A stretch of DNA of 64,000 nt from Natronorubrum aibiense (GTDB lineage: Archaea > Halobacteriota > Halobacteria > Halobacteriales > Natrialbaceae), in NCBI RefSeq assembly GCF_009392895.1, contig NZ_CP045488.1, positions 2,976,001-3,040,000 of the forward strand, written 5' to 3'. The notes under the pieces were generated by a model. That model saw only the letters and a list, made by a program, of their open reading frames with translations. It made no database searches and was not told where the DNA came from. A program made the position numbers and the translations under genes. Every line of letters starts with the position of its first letter. Positions within the stretch are counted from its first letter, which is position 1. Positions 38,866-46,856 of the stretch are shown here, in pieces.

Positions 38866-40059
38866 TTACTCAATCATTTCTGCGAACGATTCTGCGAGCG
38901 CTCCTGTATCGTCGGTTTCCGCCCGAAGACGGGTCACCACGTCCGAAATATCCGTTTTCGAACCAACGACCAACGGTTGTTCACTGTCCACATACTGCAC
39001 ACCTGGGCTGGCATCTTCGACGACTGCCGCAACCGTGGCTCGAGCGTCGGTGTCGAGGCCATCGATCTCGAGAGCGATCGTCGACCAGTCGTCCGCAACC
39101 GATGGATCGACGCCACGCTCCGAAAGATAGGCTCGGAGGTCGCTACTCGAGCAGACGTCGAGCCGGGAGACCGACACGCCGTCCGTGACTGCGCACGCGC
39201 GCTCGGTGAATGCATTTCCGATCAGGGCGGCATCCCGGGTCGCGGCGACGTCGTGAGTCCGGATCACGTGTGCGCCGCGCTCGACGGCCATCGACGTGGC
39301 CGCGAGGCTAACCGGTAGTCGCTCGTCGGTGTCGCGGCCGGCGAGTTCACCCAAGAAGTTCTTCCGGTTGATCGAAACCAGCATGGGCTGGCCGAGCGCG
39401 CGGAACTCCCGCAGTCGGCGGAACGTCTCCCGATCATCCGCGAGCGTCTGAGCCTCGCTCCAGCCGCCGAAGGCCGGATCGACGATCGTCTTGTCGGTCA
39501 TGCCATTCTGTTTCAGCGCTTCGTACACCTGGTCGACGTAGCCCGCCTGTTCGGCCCACTCCGGCGATTTCCGTTCGGACCACGGAGTCTCCTCGACGGC
39601 ACCCGGCCGCTCGAGGTCCGGCGGACTCGCCATCTTCGCGACGGCCACGTCGTGGTCTGCACAGACGACTGGCATCTCCGGATCGGCGAAGCCAGCGATG
39701 TCGTTGACCATGTCGAATCCTCGCTCGAGTGCTTCCTCGGCGACCGACGCATAGCGCGTCTCGATCGAAAAAATCGCCTCACCCGACACGTGATCGATCG
39801 TCTCGAGGGCGATGTGGAGTCGATCGAGTTCTTCCTCGGCAGAGAGCACGTCAAAGCGTTTGTTCGCCGACTCGAGGCCGATATCGACGATGTCGGCCCC
39901 CGCACCGATCAGTTCCTCGTCGACGTACTGAGCCGCCTCCCCGGGGTCGTCGTAGACGCTCGGATCGTAGGGCGACTCCTCACTGACGTTGAGAACCCCC
40001 ATGATTCGAGGCGGGTGGTCGTCGCCGATTCCCAGCCCCGCCGCGTCGACACTGTTCAT
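38866..40059 (-). CDS. dihydropteroate synthase-like protein
   Basis: A 397-residue pterin-binding TIM barrel. It starts PPRIMGVLNVSEESPYDPSV (compare the DHPS ILNVTPDSF motif) and continues with GADIVDIGLESANKR where classic DHPS has DIGGESTRPG, then MVNDIAGFADPEM and LVSINRKNFLG. The barrel is followed by a unique region of about 110 residues. The altered motifs suggest it may use a different acceptor from p-aminobenzoate or be a variant enzyme. Adjacent to mptE, supporting a pterin role. Start ATG 40059. Confidence 0.82.
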   Translation of the reverse strand: MNSVDAAGLGIGDDHPPRIMGVLNVSEESPYDPSVYDDPGEAAQYVDEELIGAGADIVDIGLESANKRFDVLSAEEELDRLHIALETIDHVSGEAIFSIETRYASVAEEALERGFDMVNDIAGFADPEMPVVCADHDVAVAKMASPPDLERPGAVEETPWSERKSPEWAEQAGYVDQVYEALKQNGMTDKTIVDPAFGGWSEAQTLADDRETFRRLREFRALGQPMLVSINRKNFLGELAGRDTDERLPVSLAATSMAVERGAHVIRTHDVAATRDAALIGNAFTERACAVTDGVSVSRLDVCSSSDLRAYLSERGVDPSVADDWSTIALEIDGLDTDARATVAAVVEDASPGVQYVDSEQPLVVGSKTDISDVVTRLRAETDDTGALAESFAEMIE

Positions 40060-40182
40060 ACGCCCTCTGTGGATGGCAGCCTGAAATGTACCGCGGTTGC
40101 GGAGAATCGCACACCGTCCAACCCCGCCCGGCTGCGTGGCGATCAGCTCCGGAGACCGCAAGCGAGGTGAGTCACGGACGGG

Positions 40183-40552
40183 TCACGGCTGGTTCGGTAC
40201 AGCGCCGGCGACATCCGTTCGAATCCACCGCGTGCCGTCGGCCCGTTCGATTCGCTCGTCGATCGGCTCCGGACGGTCGACGTAGCCGTCCATCGCGGCC
40301 GGACTGTATACGGCGAGTTCGTCGCCGCGCTCGCCCTCGAGAACGCGGGGCTCGACTCTCGGCAACGTCTCGCCGAGTCGCGGTCGCAGTGTCTCGTCGG
40401 CGGTTGGTGTCCGAACGTGCGTCAGCCCCGTCTCCGGCCGGTCACGGAGACGTGTGACGTCGCCAGTCCGGTTCCTCGAGGCCGCATCGTCGTTCGATAA
40501 CGGCGATAGTCTCGGAGATACCGGCCTCGAACGTTGCGGGCGGCTCGTACAA
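40183..40552 (-). pseudogene. small haloarchaeal gene with a frameshift
   Basis: Read from about 40552 the minus strand gives (TTG)YEPPATFEAGISETIAV, then IERRCGLEEPDWRRH, which ends at a stop near 40440. In the next frame homology-like sequence continues as RPETGLTHVRTPTADETLRP to GERGDELAVYSPAAMDGYVD and ends at 40183. Both halves have strongly coding third positions, so a one-base indel near 40440 is inferred in a gene of about 123 codons. Start would be TTG. It follows cdc6/orc1 on the same strand by about 8 bp. Function not recognised. Confidence 0.45.
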
Positions 40553-40560
40553 AAGATCGG

Positions 40561-41799
40561 TTACTCAGACGTTCCGTCGTCCTCGAGGACGGCCAATCGC
40601 GAGTCCCGCAGGAGGACTTTCCTGACGATCGAGGGGTTCTCGAGCAGTCGGTGTTTGGCGTGAGCGCCGCGGCCGCGGCCGCGACCCTCGCGTTCGGACT
40701 GGATTACGTTGAGGAAGTTCTGCTCTTGAAGGATCTCCTGGACGCGACGTTCCGAGAGGACATCGAAGTCGAGTCTGCGAGCGACCTCCTTGTACTGGTT
40801 GTAGATGATCTTTGTCGGGAACTCCTTCTCGCTGCTGTTCTCAGTCAGCAGCGTCAGCGAGTAGAGGATCGCTTTGGCCTGCTGTGGAGAGCCTTCGATC
40901 AACTCGTTGAACCGGTCGGCTTCGGTCTTCTCTTTGGCGTCGCGGACGTGGTCGGCGGTGACCTGCGTGTCGTTTCGCTTTTTCGCGATGCGACCCGCGT
41001 TCCGGAGAATATCGATCGCCTTACGGGCGTCGCCGTGTTCCTGAGCGGCGAGCGCGGCAGTCAGCGGAATTACGTCGTCTGAGAGGACGTCGTCGTGGAA
41101 CGCATCCCGTCGCTTCTCTAGAATTTCGACGAGCTGGTTGGCATCGTACGGCGAGAAGACGAGTTCGTCCCGGGAGAGACTCGATTTGACGCGTTCGGAG
41201 AGATGATCCGGGAAATCGATCTTGTTCGAGATGCCGATAATGCCGATACTCGAGTCCGAAATCCGACGATTCTCGCCGGCACGGGAGAGTTTCCGGAGGA
41301 CTTCGTCGTCCTCGAGCATGTCGATTTCGTCCAAGATGACGATGGTAACGTCGGTGCAGTGGTCGACGGCCTGCCAGAGTCGTTTGTAGTAGTCGCCGGT
41401 GCCAAGACCGCGGTCGGGAACGGTGACGCCGCTTTTTTCGGAGTCGTTGACGATCTGGGCGATCGTCTTGACGATCGACGCTTCAGTGTTCTGTTCCCCG
41501 CAGTCGATGAAGGCGTACTTGACGGTGACGTCGTCGCGTCGGGCTTCCGAGATCACCCGCTGTGTGACCGACCGCGAGATGAGCGACTTCCCGGTCCCGG
41601 TCTTGCCGAAAATGAACAGGTGGTTGGGCTCGCTCCCGAAAATAGCGGGATTCAGGGCGTCCGCAACCCGTTGCATCTGCTCGTCGCGTCCGACGATCCG
41701 GTCCGGACCGGGTAGGTGTGTGATCTCGAGCAAGCGCTCGTCGGCGAAGACCGGATCGTCGTACCGAAAGAGTGGATCACGATCGTCGTTAGCGGACAT
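40561..41799 (-). CDS. orc1/cdc6: Orc1/Cdc6 family replication initiator
   Basis: A 412-residue AAA+ origin-binding initiator. Walker A is FGKTGTGKSLI, Walker B is VTIVILDEIDMLE, sensor 1 is IGIISNK-like (GIIGISNKIDF), and sensor 2 lies in HGDARKAIDILRNAGRIA. The C-terminal winged helix (residues about 300-400) carries the ORB-recognising helix. Start ATG 41799. The gene lies right beside a cluster of ORB-like repeats (41989-42360), the usual haloarchaeal pairing of initiator and cognate origin. Confidence 0.95.
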   Translation of the reverse strand: MSANDDRDPLFRYDDPVFADERLLEITHLPGPDRIVGRDEQMQRVADALNPAIFGSEPNHLFIFGKTGTGKSLISRSVTQRVISEARRDDVTVKYAFIDCGEQNTEASIVKTIAQIVNDSEKSGVTVPDRGLGTGDYYKRLWQAVDHCTDVTIVILDEIDMLEDDEVLRKLSRAGENRRISDSSIGIIGISNKIDFPDHLSERVKSSLSRDELVFSPYDANQLVEILEKRRDAFHDDVLSDDVIPLTAALAAQEHGDARKAIDILRNAGRIAKKRNDTQVTADHVRDAKEKTEADRFNELIEGSPQQAKAILYSLTLLTENSSEKEFPTKIIYNQYKEVARRLDFDVLSERRVQEILQEQNFLNVIQSEREGRGRGRGAHAKHRLLENPSIVRKVLLRDSRLAVLEDDGTSE

Positions 41800-41988
41800 T
41801 TCGTTACCCCGTGGCTTCCAACTGAACTGAAATAAAGGTATGGAGATCGATCGCGGATGTAAATATCGAACGATAGCCGATGAAGCCCTAAATATTACGG
41901 GATGCGCGAAGGAGAAGTCAAACAGCGGTCTCGCGTTTCTAAACGGGAAGCGATCGATCCGGAATCGACTCGAGTGTGTGAACCACCG

Positions 41989-42009
41989 ACACCCCCGTCG
42001 CGGATGTAA
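41989..42009 (-). repeat. ORB-like repeat 1
   Basis: Minus strand reads TTACATCCGCGAC followed by GGGGGTGT. Outer copy on the orc1 side; G-run points toward orc1. Confidence 0.7.
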
Positions 42010-42193
42010 CACGACTGGAGCGGACCAGCACGCGGCCGGTAGCAAGTCGAGATAGCCGCCACAATACGCGATGTGGATTATGGTTACAAGAGAGACACGA
42101 TGTTGGACGGAGTCGAGGGACGCTCCGTAAACGCCGGCGAAGCGGGCGGTACGCCTGCGACTCGAGGGAACTGGCAGTCGCTGGAGGGGGGAC

Positions 42194-42214
42194 ACACCCC
42201 CCTCGCGTTTGTAA
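42194..42214 (-). repeat. ORB-like repeat 2
   Basis: Minus strand reads TTACAAACGCGAG followed by GGGGGTGT. It is the exact inverse of repeat 4 over the full 21 bp; G-run points toward orc1. Confidence 0.75.
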
Positions 42215-42284
42215 CGGCGAATGGGTGGGATGGGTGTTCGATTATTCCCGAATTCATGTCGATTCGAGACTCAAAAGCCCGGTT

Positions 42285-42305
42285 TTACATCCGCGAAGGA
42301 GGTGT
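42285..42305 (+). repeat. ORB-like repeat 3
   Basis: Plus strand reads TTACATCCGCGAA followed by GGAGGTGT; shares TTACATCCGCGA with repeat 1. G-run points away from orc1. Confidence 0.65.
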
Positions 42306-42339
42306 GTTCCACGTAGAGACCCCCCCTACCATTGTGGCG

Positions 42340-42360
42340 TTACAAACGCGAGGGGGGTGT
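42340..42360 (+). repeat. ORB-like repeat 4
   Basis: Plus strand reads TTACAAACGCGAG followed by GGGGGTGT; identical to repeat 2 in opposite orientation. Confidence 0.75.
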
Positions 42361-42510
42361 GTGTCCCCTCCGGCGCCGAATAACCACAGGCCATCATCGA
42401 AACGAATACACGAAACACCCGTTCAATCACCTTAGACCAAAGATTTCGTCACTAAATCGGAGACTACTCGAGGGAAGGAGCGAAAGCGGACCCCGAACAG
42501 GGTGGAACCA

Positions 42511-42590
42511 CTATTCATTCTAGTACTAGACTACTATTTACTACTAGAGTTTGTTCTAGTACCAGAGTGACTACTAGAGTGAGTGTCAAA
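42511..42590. repeat. AT-rich tract with direct repeats beside the origin
   Basis: CTACTAGAGT occurs at 42541-42550 and 42571-42580 (30-bp period), TTCTAGTAC at 42518-42526 and 42554-42562, and CTAGTACTAG is palindromic. The tract is far more AT-rich than its surroundings. It may be an unwinding element or a binding-site array. Confidence 0.5.
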
Positions 42591-42719
42591 ATCTACCATT
42601 GCGGTCCCAGAGACTCCGTCACTCGAGCCCACCTTCCCGACGTCGTGTCCCGTCTCTGTCTATCTGCAGCCGTCCGTGACGAACACGTTCCTTTTGACTG
42701 CCCACTCCTTACCTCCGAT

Positions 42720-42845
42720 ATGCACGCTTTGACTCCCATTTCGCCCCCTCTCGAGCCAACGGATCCGCTCGGACCCACAGCCAGAACCGACAGACGCGAA
42801 CCGAATCACACCGCTCTCGAGTTCGGTGTTCTCGACGACCAATGA
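42720..42845 (+). CDS. possible 41-residue leader peptide coupled to trmJ
   Basis: A short frame from ATG 42720 (MHALTPISPPLEPTDPLGPT, then further to VLDDQ) ends in TGA overlapping the next gene's ATG (ATGA at 42842-42845). CCTTTTGAC lies about 28 bp before its start, and no such box precedes the methyltransferase ATG. It may couple translation of the downstream gene. The sequence is Pro/Thr rich and not recognised; it may also simply be untranslated leader. Confidence 0.3.
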   Translation: MHALTPISPPLEPTDPLGPTARTDRREPNHTALEFGVLDDQ

Positions 42846-43615
42846 CGGCTGACTCGTCCGCATCCGATGACTCGAGCAAGCTGACACGGACGCCGCCATC
42901 GGTCGCCGTCGTCGACGCACAGTCGCCGGGCAACGTCGGAACGATCGCTCGCGCGATGAAGAATTTCGGATTCGATGATCTCCTGTTGGTCGATCCGCCA
43001 GAACTCGATCCCGACGGCCCCGCCTACGGCTTCGCCGGGCACGCTCGAGACGATATTCTCCCGAACGCGACGGAGATTTCGTTCGACCGCCTCGTCGAAA
43101 ACTACCACACGATCGGCTGTACGGCGGTGACCAACGAAGACGATCACAGCCACGTTCGGTTCCCGTACTCGACGCCGGCCGAACTGGTCGACCGGTTAGC
43201 GACCGTCGAGGCACCCACTGCACTCGTCTTCGGCCGTGAACGGATCGGCCTCACCAACGAGGAACTCGCCCGAATCGACGAGATCTGCTCGATTCCGGCC
43301 GCCGCGGAGTATCCCGTGCTCAATCTCGGGCAGGCCGCGACGATCACTCTCTACGAACTGCAGTCGCTCACGCTCGCCGCCGACGAGACCCAACTGCCGG
43401 ATGTCGAGCGCGTTCGGGCTCCCGAACCGACGATAGACCGCGTTTACGACCAGTGGGCCGCGCTACTCGAGGAACTCAACCATCCCGAGGAGAAACGCGC
43501 AAAGACGATGCGTATGCTCCGGCGCGTCTACGGGCGGGCGGACCTAACGACGGGCGAAGCGAACACCCTGCTCGGGCTCCTCCGTCGAGCGACGGAACGG
43601 CCGGCAGAGGACTGA
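42842..43615 (+). CDS. trmJ: tRNA 2'-O-methyltransferase, TrmJ-type SPOUT family
   Basis: A 257-residue SPOUT methyltransferase that modifies the ribose of tRNA, in archaea at position 32. The N-terminal segment VAVVDAQSPGNVGTIARAMK and the knot motifs ALVFGRERIGLTNEEL and YPVLNLGQAATITLYELQS provide the S-adenosylmethionine-binding trefoil knot. The C-terminal helical part (about 190-257) resembles TrmJ's extension. Start overlaps a possible 41-residue leader frame by ATGA. Confidence 0.92.
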   Translation: MTADSSASDDSSKLTRTPPSVAVVDAQSPGNVGTIARAMKNFGFDDLLLVDPPELDPDGPAYGFAGHARDDILPNATEISFDRLVENYHTIGCTAVTNEDDHSHVRFPYSTPAELVDRLATVEAPTALVFGRERIGLTNEELARIDEICSIPAAAEYPVLNLGQAATITLYELQSLTLAADETQLPDVERVRAPEPTIDRVYDQWAALLEELNHPEEKRAKTMRMLRRVYGRADLTTGEANTLLGLLRRATERPAED

Positions 43616-43705
43616 GATGGGCGGCGGTTCGTCAGTTCCGGCTCGTTCGAGACGATCGACGAGAGGCCAGCACACTGATATGGGCAGCGTCACCAGCAGT
43701 AGGAA

Positions 43706-44743
43706 ATGACTGCACTGCACCGACGGAACGCACTCGGGTTGTTGGGCGCGGGAATGGCGCTGCTGGCCGGCTGTTCGGAAACGGCCGACGACGATGAGGA
43801 CTCCACTGCCGACGATGAAGGGTCGACTCCCGAAACCGACTCAAGCGATGGCGAGCTCCCGTCGTACGCCTCGATTCTCCCGGCGACTGAAGAGTCGACG
43901 TTCTTCTACGGCGCGATCGATGTCGAGACAATGGGGATACTGCTCGACGATCAAGGGGCAAGCGAGGGTGCAGAGCCGACTGATCCGCTCGTTGGTAACC
44001 CTGTCGTCGTCGCCCTCCTGTGTTCGTTCGGCCTCGAGTTACTCGGTCGCTCGGCTGGATTCGAGGCGTACGTTACGAACAACGAGACGGCCGACGGCGA
44101 CGAACAGTTCGTCTACGCCGAGGGCGTTTACGTGCTCGTCGGCTCGTACGACCGCGACGGTCTCGCCGCCGACCTCGAGCGCGCGGGTTACACGCTCGAG
44201 ACCGAGACGGACGCCTACGGAGTCTACGCCGCGGACGAGGGTGGCGAAATCGTCGGAATCTCGAACGAGGTCTACGCTTACTCCGCTCCTAACGGCAGCG
44301 ACAGCGAATTCGACCCGGTGGCCGCCGTCGAGCGAACGGTCGCGACTGCAGCCGGCGACCGCGAGCCCAAACACGACGCAGACGACGACTTCGAACGCCT
44401 CCTTCGCGCCGGCGACACTCGCGGTATCGGCTGCTGTCTCTACACCGACGCCGATGCGTTCGATTCAGCGACCCTCTCGGACGATCGGGCGAGCGACAGC
44501 GACAATCTGGAGTTCGCCTTCAACGCCTTCGAAGGCGCGTACGGAGCCTATCAGGGGCTTCGCGTTTCCGGTGACGCGGCCGCGACTGCACGGGCGACTG
44601 TCGTCTACAGCGGCGACGACCGTGTCGACGAGGACCGTCTCGAGTCAGCACTCGGAACGGAGGCCGAGACGGTCGCGTTCGATCGCGATGGACCGACGGT
44701 TACGATCGATGCCGAGTACGGCGGCGAGTTCGCACGCGAGTAA
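43706..44743 (+). CDS. haloarchaeal lipoprotein, unknown function
   Basis: A 345-residue secreted lipoprotein. The signal has a twin-arginine pair (HRRNALGLLG, RR at 6-7), a hydrophobic run and lipobox LLAGC with Cys23. A disordered Asp/Ser/Thr linker of about 30 residues follows. The mature domain (about 50-345) shows repeated alpha/beta units (EGVYVLVGSYDRDGLAADLE; GEIVGISNEVYAYSA). No enzyme motif is evident. Confidence 0.75.
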   Translation: MTALHRRNALGLLGAGMALLAGCSETADDDEDSTADDEGSTPETDSSDGELPSYASILPATEESTFFYGAIDVETMGILLDDQGASEGAEPTDPLVGNPVVVALLCSFGLELLGRSAGFEAYVTNNETADGDEQFVYAEGVYVLVGSYDRDGLAADLERAGYTLETETDAYGVYAADEGGEIVGISNEVYAYSAPNGSDSEFDPVAAVERTVATAAGDREPKHDADDDFERLLRAGDTRGIGCCLYTDADAFDSATLSDDRASDSDNLEFAFNAFEGAYGAYQGLRVSGDAAATARATVVYSGDDRVDEDRLESALGTEAETVAFDRDGPTVTIDAEYGGEFARE

Positions 44744-44745
44744 GC

Positions 44746-45420
44746 CTACTGGTTCACCGACTGCGCGGTCCGCGCCTTCAACGGCTGTTCGGACCAGGAT
44801 TCGTACTGTCCGGTTTCGCTGACGGTCCCGACCCAGCCACAGTCGCCACAGGCGAACAGTCCCTGCCCGTCGACGACGGGCCCACCACAGTCAGGACAGG
44901 CGTTCGATGCGACTGATTCGCGGGTGGCTTCTGCACCATCCGTCGAGTCACGCGGCGTCGGCACCGCATCGACCGATCCGAGCGGCGTCGGCACCTCGCC
45001 GGTCCGAAGCGTGGCGATCGCTTCGTCGGTCGTGTACGTCTCCTCGAGTTCTTCGTCGGTGTGGGGGAACACGCCCACCAGCTCGTCGTCGACGTAGACC
45101 TCGAGACACGCCAGTGGCATCACGAGTCGCTCCGTGGTCTTCCCGGAGAGCTGCGACGTCGTTTCCCGCTTCGTAAACGGCGGTCGAATGCTCACGCCTT
45201 GCTGTGTGGCCCACTCGTCGAACCGCTCGAAACTTTCGAGAGCCTCCTGATACGGGCTGTTGTCGGTGAGTGCGATTTCCTGTGGCCAACTGCGCAATAA
45301 CAGGTCGTCGATCGTTCCCTCCGCCGCACAGGCTCGCAGCGTTTCGACCTGTCTATCGACCGGTTCGAGCAACAGCGGTGCGCGAACGTGACACACGGTT
45401 GTGACTGATGGCTCCGTCAT
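44746..45420 (-). CDS. HTH-domain-like protein with C-terminal zinc ribbon
   Basis: A 224-residue protein. The N-terminal half (residues about 1-120) reads like a haloarchaeal helix-turn-helix or sensory domain: TVCHVRAPLLLEPVDRQVET, SFERFDEWATQQGVSIRPPF. The C-terminus has four zinc-binding cysteines, CPDCGG and CGDCG, about 175-200. Its stop codon lies 2 bp from the stop of the convergent lipoprotein gene. Role probably regulatory; family name not certain. Confidence 0.7.
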   Translation of the reverse strand: MTEPSVTTVCHVRAPLLLEPVDRQVETLRACAAEGTIDDLLLRSWPQEIALTDNSPYQEALESFERFDEWATQQGVSIRPPFTKRETTSQLSGKTTERLVMPLACLEVYVDDELVGVFPHTDEELEETYTTDEAIATLRTGEVPTPLGSVDAVPTPRDSTDGAEATRESVASNACPDCGGPVVDGQGLFACGDCGWVGTVSETGQYESWSEQPLKARTAQSVNQ

Positions 45421-45523
45421 TGTTCGTAGCGCCCACGTTCTAGCCGATAAACTTTCCGCGACTTCCAACGAACCGATTCACACAGGGTTGTGAATGCAGT
45501 TCGATCAGTCCAACTCCACGTGA

Positions 45524-46675
45524 TTACTCTCGCGTCTCGATCGACGGCGGTTCACCGGCCGACACGCGAACGTCGGCGGTAGAAACCGTCTCATCTGTCG
45601 TACCGCCATCTGTCCGGGTATCGACATCCGTCTCGAGCGGCGTCCCACCATCGGTCCGAGCGCCGGTATCCGCCTCGAGCGGCGTTCCGCCGTCGGTTTG
45701 CGCGTCGACCTGTCGTCCCGCCGTCGATCGTCGTTCGACCACCGTCGGCTCGAGTTTCGATCGCACGAGCGAGCGAATCGCGCGCCGCTTGATGATGAGG
45801 AAGCCAGCGAGAATCGTCAGCAGGCCGACGATCGTCAGCGAGTCGACGAGCGAGTCGAGGACGAGCCAACTCACGCCGATCGCGACCGCCGGCTCGGCGT
45901 AGCCGACGAGGTTGACCTGCGTCGGCCCGCTCTCCTCGAGCAGTTCGAAGTAGAGCAGGAACGCGAAGACGCCGGAGACGAACGTCAGGTAGGCGTATGA
46001 GAGCAGCGCCGTCGTCGTCAACTCGATCGCGGCGACCGATTCGCCGCGCAGGGCAGCCCAGCCGAACAAGACGCCTGCGCCGAGCAGCATCGCCCACGCT
46101 TGCAGCGTCTCGATCGGAAGCTCCGACTCGATCGGGCGGACGAGCACGCCACCGAGGGCGAACGCGACGGCAGAGGCGAAGACGATCGCCGCGCCGACGA
46201 TCGTGTCACCGCCGAGCGCCGCCGGCGACGGCTGGACGACGAGGATCACGCCGAGCAGGCCGAGGACGAAACCGGCGATGCCGACAGGCCCGAGTCGTTC
46301 GTTCGGGAGCACCGCGCCGGCGAACGCGACTGTCAGAATCGGCGCAGTACTGACGACTGTGGCAGCGACGGCACCGGAGACGTACAGTTCGCCGATATAC
46401 AACAGGCCGTGATAGAGCGCGATGACGAATACGCCAGCAATGGTGACGACGAGCCATTCCGCGCGTCCGACGGGGCGGACGCGGTCGGTGACGACGGCTG
46501 CGTACCCGAGGACGATCGCACCCGCCAGCGCATAGCGCAGGCCGGCGAACAGGATCGGTGGAACGTGCTCGAGGCCGACTTCGATCGCGACGAACGAACT
46601 CCCCCAGCAGAGTGCAAGCATCGAAAAGAGTACCGATTGACGGTACTCAGATGGAACCGAATCGAGGATCTTCAT
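45524..46675 (-). CDS. EamA/DMT-family transporter
   Basis: A 383-residue drug/metabolite transporter with ten transmembrane helices in two EamA repeats (residues about 13-145 and 160-298). Repeat signatures are ALCWGSSFVAIEVGLEHVPP and FAFLLYFELLEESGPTQVNL followed by VGYAEP. The last 85 residues are an unusual polar tail with three copies of a TDGGT motif. A minus-strand TATA (CTAAATA near 46700) lies about 25 bp upstream of ATG. It is divergent from an Lrp-family regulator. Confidence 0.92.
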   Translation of the reverse strand: MKILDSVPSEYRQSVLFSMLALCWGSSFVAIEVGLEHVPPILFAGLRYALAGAIVLGYAAVVTDRVRPVGRAEWLVVTIAGVFVIALYHGLLYIGELYVSGAVAATVVSTAPILTVAFAGAVLPNERLGPVGIAGFVLGLLGVILVVQPSPAALGGDTIVGAAIVFASAVAFALGGVLVRPIESELPIETLQAWAMLLGAGVLFGWAALRGESVAAIELTTTALLSYAYLTFVSGVFAFLLYFELLEESGPTQVNLVGYAEPAVAIGVSWLVLDSLVDSLTIVGLLTILAGFLIIKRRAIRSLVRSKLEPTVVERRSTAGRQVDAQTDGGTPLEADTGARTDGGTPLETDVDTRTDGGTTDETVSTADVRVSAGEPPSIETRE

Positions 46676-46826
46676 ATCCGATTCGAAACTGACGGTCGTA
46701 TTTAGATCCTTCTACAAGCAACCCGAGAATACAGAATCAAGAACCACACATATGGATCTGATCCGAAGAGGCTTCCATATCGAACGTCTGTTTTGTAGAG
46801 ATCTCCAATATACTCAGACGAAGGAC

Positions 46827-46835
46827 ATATATTTT
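46827..46835 (+). promoter_or_regulatory. TATA box of the Lrp-family regulator
   Basis: ATATATTTT lies 22-30 bp before ATG 46857, pointing to a leaderless transcript. The opposite-strand box CTAAATA (about 46699-46705) serves eamA, so the 181-bp gap holds two divergent promoters. Confidence 0.55.
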
Positions 46836-46856
46836 GGCCGCGCCGAGCACTTGTGT

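Larger units (their letters stand above)
41800..42600. other. candidate chromosomal replication origin
   Basis: A gene-free stretch next to orc1/cdc6. Four 21-bp repeats of the form TTACA-N2-CGCGA-N-GRGGTGT occur as two inverted pairs: minus at 41989 and 42194, plus at 42285 and 42340. They surround a 70-bp core (42215-42284). A fifth half-site (CGCGGATGTAA) is at 41852-41862. The G-run and TTACA parts match the general haloarchaeal ORB layout. An AT-rich tract with direct repeats follows at 42511-42590. Function is inferred from architecture. Confidence 0.75.

Noticed and set aside
42189-42385. CRISPR-like repeats
   Set aside because: Only a few copies in inverted orientation with unequal spacing; no direct spaced array or cas genes.
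42073-42435. 120-codon frame across the ORB repeats
   Set aside because: It runs through repeats 2-4 and the core; composition is explained by the G-runs, with no domain or promoter.
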